From Methanobacteriota archaeon (lineage in GTDB: Archaea > Thermoplasmatota > Poseidoniia > Poseidoniales > Thalassarchaeaceae): 7,108 nt of DNA. Made by a program: the position numbers and the translations under genes. The notes under the pieces were generated by a model. It worked only from the letters and a program-made list of their open reading frames with translations. It did no database searches and was not told where the DNA came from. The DNA lies in NCBI GenBank assembly GCA_002719615.1, contig PBHZ01000015.1, positions 9,136 through 16,243 of the forward strand, in the 5' to 3' direction. Positions within the stretch are counted from its first letter, which is position 1. Each line of letters begins with the position of its first letter. Positions 1-5,773 of this stretch are shown piece by piece.

Positions 1-98
1 ATTCTTATATTTGTACCAAGACTAGGAGGTTTACCCTCGAATGATGCTAAAATACCGCCCTCATGAGATGTTTTGGAGACTGTCCCCGTGAAACTCAT
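1..98 (-). CDS. Gar1-like H/ACA RNP subunit, N-terminal fragment running off the left edge
   Basis: An open frame starts at an ATG (complement of 96-98), 3 nt after the stop of the surface-protein gene, and stays open for 32 codons to the window edge. It begins MSFTGTVSKTSHEGG and continues ...FEGKPPSLGTNIR. The pattern of a short beta strand G-x-V, then S-x-x-G-x-L, then KPPxLGxxI resembles the start of archaeal Gar1. Gar1 is a small basic RNA-binding subunit of the H/ACA ribonucleoprotein that makes pseudouridines in rRNA. Archaeal Gar1 proteins are only about 70-100 residues, so about a third would be visible. There is no clear Shine-Dalgarno sequence ahead of the ATG. It is probably co-transcribed with, or read just after, the surface-protein gene. 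The assignment rests on about 30 residues and could be wrong; another small beta-barrel protein is possible. Confidence 0.55.
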   Translation of the reverse strand, partial: MSFTGTVSKTSHEGGILASFEGKPPSLGTNIR

Positions 99-101
99 GT
101 T

Positions 102-2126
102 TTAATCGCGGCGTATTGTGTACATGAGAGCACCGGCTACAGAGATAAAAATCAGATATAAATTAGTAAAGGGAATGAATCTTTCTTCATTGGAGTCTTG
201 AGAAATTGGTTGTACTAATTCTTCGACATATAAGTGGCTATTATTTACTTCAAATAAGATTATTGCGCATATTCCCGATTCATCACAACCCTCTAGTTTA
301 ATTTCATATTCACCTTCTGGCCATAAATTAAAGTTTATTTCCGGTATTTCCCAAGTATTTCCCGATGGTTCTAATGTACCCATCAAAGAATCATCAATAA
401 AGAATGAAAAGGAAACTTCCTCTCCATCGGGATCACTAAATTGACCTCTGGCAGACCAGTGAGAAGGTTCGGAAATTGAGAATCCAGTTGAAGATGCCAC
501 GAAGAATGGAGGTGAGCTTTCTTTAATTATTCCTAAATCATAAATACTCATCGACTGGTAAATATTTTCTCCAGCGATTATCATTTTGACTTTTACAGCT
601 CCTGGGGTTAATCCAATTGAAGTAACATTAACATAGGTTGAAGATTCAATTAAAAATTCCGAAAATATCGGCTCAACGTCTTGGTACAAAGCTATCGAGA
701 TTGCCAAAGGAGGCCAATTATCAGATACTTCGATATATATTGGATGAGGGTTTTGAAGTGATTGAGAAGTAGTAGATAATAAAATTGGCTTACCAATATG
801 CCATGTCCTGTTACCTGAAGTTTGTCCTGATGAGTCTCTTGCTTCACAAGTAATTTCTTGTAAATATTCAATATTTGCATATAAGGAACCATTAATATTT
901 TGTCTGATACTCGAATTTAAATCACCAAAGCATGAAATATCAAGGTTTGAAACTCCCAATTCATCATTGAACCATGTTGAAATTTGTTCCCAATCTGCCC
1001 AAATTACTTCTCCTGTTTCATGTAGGGGAAACCAGGTTCCATCAATAGGTGCAGCCTCAGTCCAAACGGGAGGATTATCAATTGGTACTGGGAGAGTGGT
1101 GAAATCTGCAAAAATATCTTCACCACTAGGCCAGTTAATTTTATCTGAATTTGGAAATATAGTGTAATTCAAAATATCATTGTTTGAATCTAAAGAATAA
1201 TTAGAAGATTGATCGCCAATACAACTACCCCTCAGAGGCGTTACATAATCATCTCCTAAATCTATATCTAGACCTACATACCTGCCTTCACACTCTTCCC
1301 ACATGTCTAATCTTAAATCATTAGTTAAAGGAAAAGAAAATTTTAATTCAGCATTACTCATATTTGATGCATTCAGTGCTATGGTAAATGATTCCGGATC
1401 ACTAATTCCAGATAATTCCAAAGTCGAATTTAAATATAAAATAAATCTACATTCATCCAAACCAAGAGTATTGTCTATATCAGTATCACAATCTCTGTTT
1501 TCCGATGGGATAACAGGTATTTCATAACAAGGAGTGTTTAGATTATAAGATTCACAAGTTCTAATTTCAGAATGTCTAGAGGGTACACCGTTTACTTCAT
1601 TCACGATTATACTATCTCCTTCCCATGAGGTATTTTTCCAATCAACACCTACTCCTCCTCTGTGAGGCGGGCCGTCTCTAATTCCAATTCTAGTTATTGT
1701 GTGCTCTATACAATCAGCAGCAATTGACATCACTGCATCTCTCTCGTCAGTAGATAACCAACCATCTCCCCCACTTGGTAAAAATCCTTCCAGATAACTA
1801 TCCAGTCTTTCTCTAACGACATCAGCCATTGACCAATTTATCCATGCTTTTGCAAATACTTCCGCAGATTGCCAGTCTTGATCAATTTGAAAATGATACT
1901 CTGCCTTCGTATATTCAAATATATCTTCAAAAGTTATTCGACTACAACGCTCTTCGAAACTACCTTCACTACTCCCTCCTCCAAATTGCTCCATCCGAAT
2001 TGATTTATTTCCTAAATAAGAATCATTAGATAAAAGCGGCATGAAAGTAATAAAAATAAAAATAAAACAAACACAGACCACAGACAGGGTAGAGTTATCT
2101 CTTTGCACATACCTTACAAGAATCAA
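102..2126 (-). CDS. Large membrane-anchored, Cys- and Asn-rich extracellular surface protein of unknown function
   Basis: This is a 674-residue protein if begun at TTG 2126. A hydrophobic signal/anchor segment lies at about residues 14-32 and a C-terminal membrane helix at about 651-669 followed by IRRD, so nearly all of it should sit outside the cell. Residues 60-165 carry the motifs DGWLSTDERDAV (121-132) and TRIGIRDGPPHRGG (145-158), which I recall as recurrent in Poseidoniales surface proteins without a named function. Two later stretches look like Ig/PKD-type beta domains: about 353-443, and about 540-627 with GQFSDPDGEEVSFSF. There are twelve Cys outside the leader (61, 139, 191, 200, 213, 226, 279, 302, 399, 427, 614, 620), an even number that suits disulfides, and roughly a dozen N-x-S/T sequons. 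The start is uncertain. GTG 2108 keeps the leader and follows a weak AAGG; ATG 2042 would cut the leader off. The gene shares its upstream region with the Fea1-like gene. No enzyme motif is seen. Confidence 0.8.
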   Translation of the reverse strand: MILVRYVQRDNSTLSVVCVCFIFIFITFMPLLSNDSYLGNKSIRMEQFGGGSSEGSFEERCSRITFEDIFEYTKAEYHFQIDQDWQSAEVFAKAWINWSMADVVRERLDSYLEGFLPSGGDGWLSTDERDAVMSIAADCIEHTITRIGIRDGPPHRGGVGVDWKNTSWEGDSIIVNEVNGVPSRHSEIRTCESYNLNTPCYEIPVIPSENRDCDTDIDNTLGLDECRFILYLNSTLELSGISDPESFTIALNASNMSNAELKFSFPLTNDLRLDMWEECEGRYVGLDIDLGDDYVTPLRGSCIGDQSSNYSLDSNNDILNYTIFPNSDKINWPSGEDIFADFTTLPVPIDNPPVWTEAAPIDGTWFPLHETGEVIWADWEQISTWFNDELGVSNLDISCFGDLNSSIRQNINGSLYANIEYLQEITCEARDSSGQTSGNRTWHIGKPILLSTTSQSLQNPHPIYIEVSDNWPPLAISIALYQDVEPIFSEFLIESSTYVNVTSIGLTPGAVKVKMIIAGENIYQSMSIYDLGIIKESSPPFFVASSTGFSISEPSHWSARGQFSDPDGEEVSFSFFIDDSLMGTLEPSGNTWEIPEINFNLWPEGEYEIKLEGCDESGICAIILFEVNNSHLYVEELVQPISQDSNEERFIPFTNLYLIFISVAGALMYTIRRD

Positions 2127-2178
2127 TAGGTCATTACTATATCGTTCAAATGATCACAATTGCGTTGGGTAATTATAA

Positions 2179-2202
2179 CAAATTTAGGGCACCCTAAATT
2201 TG
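2179..2202. promoter_or_regulatory. Palindromic operator 1, DtxR/IdeR/MntR-type metal-repressor box candidate
   Basis: This is a perfect dyad of 11-bp arms (CAAATTTAGGG and CCCTAAATTTG) around a central CA, in the divergent intergenic region. The TTTAGG...CCTAAA half-site pattern resembles operators bound by DtxR/IdeR/SirR/MntR-family repressors, which bind DNA when loaded with Fe(II) or Mn(II). It lies directly upstream of a TATA-like GATATACT, where binding could block TBP/TFB loading for the plus-strand gene. A second copy lies 44 bp downstream. The repressor gene itself is not in this window. A rho-independent hairpin is unlikely because the site lies between divergent start codons. Confidence 0.72.
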
Positions 2203-2209
2203 ATATACT
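2202..2209 (+). promoter_or_regulatory. Candidate TATA box (box A) of the Fea1-like gene
   Basis: GATATACT sits between the two palindromes. At the usual archaeal distance of about 25 nt, it would place the transcription start near 2228-2235, inside the second palindrome. A competing A/T-rich element, AATTATAA (2171-2178), lies just upstream of the first palindrome, so the choice is tentative. Confidence 0.35.
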
Positions 2210-2226
2210 CACCTATTCTGCGAAAG

Positions 2227-2242
2227 TTTAGGACATCCTAAA
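2227..2242. promoter_or_regulatory. Palindromic operator 2, second copy of the metal-repressor box
   Basis: TTTAGGA-CA-TCCTAAA is a perfect dyad with 7-bp arms and the same central CA as site 1. It matches the core of site 1 (2183-2198) at 14 of 16 positions. The two differences are symmetric (G/C to A/T), so the dyad is kept, as expected for a protein-binding site. The copies are 44 bp apart start to start, close to four helical turns. This site ends 25 bp before the ATG at 2268 and would overlap the predicted transcription start. Confidence 0.72.
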
Positions 2243-2253
2243 AATGTCCCATT

Positions 2254-2259
2254 AGGAGA
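2254..2259 (+). promoter_or_regulatory. Ribosome binding site of the Fea1-like gene
   Basis: AGGAGA precedes the ATG at 2268 with 8 nt between, fixing that start. The next in-frame codons give a clean lipoprotein leader. Confidence 0.7.
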
Positions 2260-2267
2260 ATGTAAAA

Positions 2268-3920
2268 ATGCTAAAAAATGCTAAAAATAAGACTATAACG
2301 ATAATGGCCGTACTTCTTTTTGCTACGTCTGCTTTTGCAGGATGTACTGGAGATGATGGCCCAGAATTAGATGCTGAAGATGGAGGATATACATATGTTA
2401 CAGATGTCGATGTTTATCGATTAATGACTGAAGATGTTTGCGAGATAAAAACGCTTGCAGAGGAACATAATTGGGCTGCGATAAAAGACATTTATCAAAA
2501 TGGCAAGAATGTAGAAAAAAGTGATGGATCAATGAAGACAATAGAACAACATGCTTCTGCATCAGGAAAGAAACATGGATTGTCGGAATATTATGGCGTT
2601 GATGCCCCATTAGATGATTATATTATGGCCGCCATAGATGGTACAGGTATGTTTGCTGGTGCTTCTGACAGTGTTAGGGAACAAGCTGTAGAAAAAGGAG
2701 TTCAAAATCAATATTTAGTTGCATATGCGATCCATGAATGGAATGCTGCAATAGTAAAAGCAGAGGCAGGAAACTTTGGAGCAGACGATGCACAACATGC
2801 TTGGGACGAAGGATGGGGATTGTATCATGGAACTGATGAGTCCGTGTCATGTTCAGCTTATGCTACTGGAGATAAAAGAGCAGGAAACTTCGCTACTGCT
2901 AATTCAGATGGTACAGCACAAGCAAATGCTGCAATACTAGAAGCACAGCTTGAAGGATTGGCGGCTCTACAGGCTGAAGATTTGGCTGGAGCAACAGCTG
3001 CAAGAGATAAAATAGTAAAGAACTTAGTAATAATATACTCGCAAGCAACAATTCGCTATGCACACAAGATGAATACTGACGATACAGTTGAAGCAGCACA
3101 GACTCATCAATCTGAAGGTTATTCGTTTTGGAGAGTTATTGAGTCAACTATCGCTGGAAGCAACCCTACTCCAGGTAATGATTGTTACAATGGAGTGACT
3201 ATGACAGTTAGTTCTTCATTATCTGACGAATGTTCTGGTTACATGTATGTAACAGATTACGATATGGGAGATGGATCAGATTTATGTTACAACATGCAGG
3301 TTCATGAAGTTTCTTCGGATGATTCAGAAGCAAAATGTGATGCATATGTGTTTTTACCAAACTATGGTGCAACCATGTACACAGGAGCCTATAACTCAGT
3401 CAGCCATGCGATGAATAGTACTTGGAATCAAACAGTGACTGAAGCATGGAATTACTATGAGGACGTTGACATGGGTGGCTCATCGTTTACTGGTTGCTAC
3501 AACATGATCACACACGAGGTATCTAGCGACGATAATGCAACTTGCACAGCTTACATGTGGGTAGTAGATTATGACATGGGCGACGGAGTAGATACTTGCT
3601 ACAATAGCGTCACTCACGCTACTTCTGAAGTAAGTCAGGCAGTATGCGAAGCATACGACTGGTACGTAAATTATGGAGCGACAATATTTACAGGTTGTTA
3701 CAATACTGTCAGCCATGCCACAGATGCTGAAATGAGTGAAGCGGAATGTAATGCTTTTACTTACTTACCAGGCTTTGGAACTACAGGTATCAACGGAATA
3801 TATGACTTTGCTAATGTACCAGTGGCTGGAACTGACTATCAAACAGCAGTTCGTGCACATCTTCAACCAGCATGGGATATGTTAGGAATAACAGCTGAAG
3901 ATATTGGAACACTTCAATAA
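2268..3920 (+). CDS. Fea1-family (low-iron-inducible periplasmic protein) lipoprotein with an inserted Cys-pair repeat block
   Basis: A 550-residue secreted lipoprotein, probably a surface metal (iron) capture protein. Residues 1-25 form a signal peptide ending in a lipobox-like FAGC, with Cys26 as the likely lipidated residue. A short acidic linker follows. Residues about 44-300 are a mainly helical domain that I assign from memory to Fea1, the family of the algal iron-deficiency proteins FEA1/H43, related to diatom phytotransferrin. Supporting motifs are IYQNGKNVEKSDGS (75-88), IHEWNAA (155-161), HAWDEGWGLYHG (177-188), YATGDKRAGNFAT (198-210), IRYAHKM (262-268) and EGYSFWR (283-289). Conserved-looking His, Asp, Glu and Tyr there could bind metal. 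Residues 306-510 are six Cys-pair repeats. Residues about 511-550 (YDFANVPV...LGITAEDIGTLQ) look like the end of the Fea1 domain resuming, so the repeats seem to be an insertion. Sequons occur at N383, N387 and N423. Two palindromic operators lie upstream. An ABC transporter follows after 195 bp. The family call is moderately sure; the substrate is inferred. Confidence 0.75.
   Translation: MLKNAKNKTITIMAVLLFATSAFAGCTGDDGPELDAEDGGYTYVTDVDVYRLMTEDVCEIKTLAEEHNWAAIKDIYQNGKNVEKSDGSMKTIEQHASASGKKHGLSEYYGVDAPLDDYIMAAIDGTGMFAGASDSVREQAVEKGVQNQYLVAYAIHEWNAAIVKAEAGNFGADDAQHAWDEGWGLYHGTDESVSCSAYATGDKRAGNFATANSDGTAQANAAILEAQLEGLAALQAEDLAGATAARDKIVKNLVIIYSQATIRYAHKMNTDDTVEAAQTHQSEGYSFWRVIESTIAGSNPTPGNDCYNGVTMTVSSSLSDECSGYMYVTDYDMGDGSDLCYNMQVHEVSSDDSEAKCDAYVFLPNYGATMYTGAYNSVSHAMNSTWNQTVTEAWNYYEDVDMGGSSFTGCYNMITHEVSSDDNATCTAYMWVVDYDMGDGVDTCYNSVTHATSEVSQAVCEAYDWYVNYGATIFTGCYNTVSHATDAEMSEAECNAFTYLPGFGTTGINGIYDFANVPVAGTDYQTAVRAHLQPAWDMLGITAEDIGTLQ
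3183..3797 (+). repeat. Six tandem ~34-residue Cys-pair repeats inside the Fea1-like protein
   Basis: Units start at residues 306, 340, 374, 410, 444 and 477, spaced 34, 34, 36, 34 and 33. The consensus is CYN-x-V-T/S-H-x-V-S, a variable acidic stretch, C-x-AY, aromatic residues, and either DYDMGDG or NYGATxxTG. Each unit has one pair of Cys 16-17 residues apart: 306/322, 340/357, 410/426, 444/460 and 477/494. In unit 3 both positions are replaced together (Ala374 and Thr391). The block is mosaic: DYDMGDG ends units 1 and 4, NYGATxxTG ends units 2 and 5, and HEVSSDD recurs in units 2 and 4. The repetition is clear in protein but blurred in DNA by synonymous changes. It could be a disulfide-stapled spacer or binding module; no function is known to me. 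Confidence 0.85.
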
Positions 3921-4007
3921 ATTAGTAAGAATAGTCATAATTGGAAACTTTACGGCAACGGGGGACGGTCAGATACCTGCACCACAGTTATCATAGCGTC
4001 ATCACAA

Positions 4008-4016
4008 CTATAAATT
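4008..4016 (+). promoter_or_regulatory. Candidate TATA box of the phnC-phnE-like operon
   Basis: CTATAAATT matches the archaeal box A pattern. A start about 25 nt downstream would fall near 4036-4040, giving a leader of roughly 75-80 nt to the ATG at 4116. This suggests the ABC pair can be transcribed separately from the lipoprotein gene. Confidence 0.4.
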
Positions 4017-4102
4017 AGAAATACACACTCAATTTAATTTCGTCCCTCGTTGACCAAGTTTTCAAATAAAGGTTTAGGTTCGCTTAAACATTCTAAGAAC
4101 CT

Positions 4103-4108
4103 AGGTGA
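4103..4108 (+). promoter_or_regulatory. Ribosome binding site that selects the phnC-like start
   Basis: AGGTGA ends 7 nt before ATG 4116. The upstream in-frame TTG (4050) has nothing similar, so ATG 4116 is preferred. The same AGGTGA recurs before the permease gene. Confidence 0.65.
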
Positions 4109-4115
4109 TTGGTGT

Positions 4116-4904
4116 ATGAAAGATGATATTACGGTAATTCAAATTAATGAAAAACCGATAGTAAAATTAACTGATGTGGAAATAGGTTATAAAAATAATG
4201 AAACATTGGTAAAAATTCCAGATCTGGAAATTTTTCCAGGAGAGATTGTGGCCATCGCTGGACCATCTGGTGTCGGTAAAACTACATTATTAAGGACTAT
4301 TGCAGGATTAGTAAAAGCTATTTCTGGAAAAGTAGAAGTTTGTGGTAAGGTGATTCCACATAGGCCTAAAAGAGGGAAGTTGGGATATATTCCTCAACGA
4401 TTAGGACTAGTTCGTCATGCAAGTGTGATGCATAATGTAATGCTAGGAGCTAATGCTGGCCAGAAAAAAGAAGTTTTTCATAAAAATAAATATATCCAGA
4501 TGATTAGTAATTCCATGTTACCATTTTTTCCTTCCAAGGAAGCGAAGAATAGGTCGTTAGATGCAATTGAGAAAATGGGTTTAACGGATAAGATTAGAGA
4601 ACCTATTCGAAAATTATCAGGAGGACAACAAAGAAGAGTGGCAACAGCAAGGACATTGGCACAAGAGCCGTCTTTGGTCCTCGCGGACGAATTTCTTAGT
4701 GAATTAGATGAGGAAACTATGGAGACGGTGTTGAGAGGCGTTGTAGAATATATCAGAAATAATAATGCTGCATTACTTGTCATAGAGCATGACATATCAA
4801 GAGCTAAGTCTATGGCAGATAGGTTGTTAGTAATTGATGATGGTAGGTTGAATCCGTTCATTACTGAAGTTACTATGTTAGAGGTGAAAGAATGGTTACG
4901 CTGA
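4116..4904 (+). CDS. phnC: ABC transporter ATP-binding protein, PhnC-type
   Basis: A 262-residue cytoplasmic ATPase that would power import through the adjoining permease. All ABC motifs are present: Walker A GPSGVGKTT (49-57), Q-loop Gln94 in YIPQ, signature LSGGQQ (168-172 region), Walker B LVLADE with catalytic Glu192, D-loop SELD (195-198) and H-loop His225 in IEHD. The stretch between Q-loop and signature (about 115-160, with SMLPFFPSKEAKNRSLDAIE) resembles the PhnC-type insert rather than a Lol or amino-acid ATPase. The length is usual for PhnC. After Walker B it reads DEFLSELDEE, where PhnC normally has a DEP...SLDP-like sequence. The reading frame overlaps the permease start by 13 nt, so the two are translationally coupled. 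PhnC family members import phosphonate, phosphite or phosphate-like anions. Here the neighbouring Fea1-like lipoprotein and the absence of a PhnD gene leave the substrate open. Confidence 0.88.
   Translation: MKDDITVIQINEKPIVKLTDVEIGYKNNETLVKIPDLEIFPGEIVAIAGPSGVGKTTLLRTIAGLVKAISGKVEVCGKVIPHRPKRGKLGYIPQRLGLVRHASVMHNVMLGANAGQKKEVFHKNKYIQMISNSMLPFFPSKEAKNRSLDAIEKMGLTDKIREPIRKLSGGQQRRVATARTLAQEPSLVLADEFLSELDEETMETVLRGVVEYIRNNNAALLVIEHDISRAKSMADRLLVIDDGRLNPFITEVTMLEVKEWLR
4882..4887 (+). promoter_or_regulatory. Ribosome binding site of the permease gene inside the phnC-like coding end
   Basis: AGGTGA lies within the last codons of the ATPase gene, 4 nt before ATG 4892, and supports that start and translational coupling. 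Confidence 0.6.
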
Positions 4905-5773
4905 AATCCAAAGTAATTTCTTTTTGTTTTATTTTGATACTATTTTCTTTCTCTATATTGAATGGGATGGTAAATGATTGGGGAAGATTGTCCGGTGGTT
5001 TATCGAATTTATTGATTTTCTTTGGTGAATCTTTATGGCCGCCTAGTTGGAGTGTAATTGAGCCTCAAGTATATCCTGTATGTACGGCTTATCCATTGTT
5101 TGATTTTACTTGTTCTACTGCTTGGATAGGAATGAGTGAGACTATCAAAATAGCTTTTGTCTCGACAATTTTTGGTTCAATTATTTCTTTACCGATTTCA
5201 ATACTAGCTGCAAGGAATCTAAACTCTCTGGGAGTCTCATATTTCGCAAGAATTTTTTTGGCTGCTGCACGTAGTTTACCAAGTATAATTTGGGCTATAT
5301 TTTTTGTTATCCTAGTGGGTTTTGGGCCTCTTTCCGGCGTTTTAGCAATGACCATCTACAGTGTTGGATACCTAGGTAAACTTCAATATGAGTCAATAGA
5401 AGGGATGAATAGTATTCCACTTGAATCAGCAAGATCGATGGGTCTTTCAAAAATAGAAATTGCTACTGGTGTAGTAATACCAGAGATGGCTAATAATTTA
5501 ATTTCTCAGATGATTTTCATGTTTGAGTATAATGTTAGGCATGGTACTGTGATTGGAATTGTAGGGGCTGGAGGAATTGGTTATTACATCAACTTATATC
5601 TCAAATTTCTTCAGTATGACAAAGTTATTGCATACTTAATAATTATATTTATAGTGGTACTAATAATTGATTTCCTATCAATTAGCGCTAGGTCTTATTT
5701 CAATGAAGAAGGAGATATATCTAAACCTTCGTGGTGGGATTTATTTTTACCTAATCTGAAGAATTTGAGATGA
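4892..5773 (+). CDS. phnE: ABC transporter permease, PhnE-type
   Basis: A 293-residue integral membrane protein of the binding-protein-dependent permease superfamily. An N-terminal helix spans about residues 7-25. A long probably extracytoplasmic segment (27-80) follows, with two Cys (64 and 74), then helices around 83-105, 120-162, 205-230 and 243-265. PhnE-like hallmarks are ARSLPSIIWAIFFV (126-139), the EAA-type coupling loop ESIEGMNSIPLESARSMG (167-184) that would dock on the ATPase, and EYNVRHGTVIGIVGAGGIG (212-230). The start is supported by AGGTGA and overlaps the ATPase gene. With PhnC it would form the membrane core of an importer; one permease gene suggests a homodimer. No PhnD binding protein is encoded nearby. 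The Fea1-like lipoprotein upstream is the only extracellular candidate partner in view. Its stop codon directly abuts the stop of the convergent small gene. Confidence 0.87.
   Translation: MVTLKSKVISFCFILILFSFSILNGMVNDWGRLSGGLSNLLIFFGESLWPPSWSVIEPQVYPVCTAYPLFDFTCSTAWIGMSETIKIAFVSTIFGSIISLPISILAARNLNSLGVSYFARIFLAAARSLPSIIWAIFFVILVGFGPLSGVLAMTIYSVGYLGKLQYESIEGMNSIPLESARSMGLSKIEIATGVVIPEMANNLISQMIFMFEYNVRHGTVIGIVGAGGIGYYINLYLKFLQYDKVIAYLIIIFIVVLIIDFLSISARSYFNEEGDISKPSWWDLFLPNLKNLR

Larger units (their letters stand above)
3921..4115 (+). other. Intergenic region between the Fea1-like gene and the ABC operon
   Basis: This 195-bp non-coding stretch has no copy of the TTTAGG...CCTAAA palindrome, no convincing hairpin and no T-run terminator after the Fea1-like stop. 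It contains a TATA-like element at 4008-4016. An in-frame TTG at 4050 could extend the ATPase by 22 residues, but it lacks a ribosome binding site and the extra residues do not look like PhnC. Confidence 0.6.

Noticed and set aside
2016..2110. Out-of-frame ATG at 2110 giving a short hydrophobic leader-like peptide overlapping the surface-protein start
   Set aside because: It ends after about 32 codons. Its hydrophobicity follows from the T-rich DNA encoding the real leader in the other frame. A frameshift at the A/T-rich run near 2049-2065 is not needed because the main frame is intact.
3183..3797. Interpretation of the periodic block as a CRISPR array or DNA-level repeat element
   Set aside because: The periodicity is about 102 bp and in frame, the conservation is at protein level, and there are no constant repeats with unique spacers.
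3921..4049. Possible riboswitch or structured RNA between the lipoprotein and ABC genes
   Set aside because: The GC-richer patch around 3951-3985 caught the eye, but I could not pair it into a convincing stem or match a known riboswitch core.
4050..4115. 22-codon upstream extension of the phnC-like gene from TTG 4050
   Set aside because: There is no ribosome binding site before the TTG and the added residues do not resemble a PhnC N-terminus. ATG 4116 has AGGTGA at good spacing.
4478..4861. 127-codon minus-strand open frame inside the phnC-like gene
   Set aside because: It lies fully antisense to an ATPase with all its motifs, has no ribosome site and shows no recognisable protein features; it is a shadow of the real gene.
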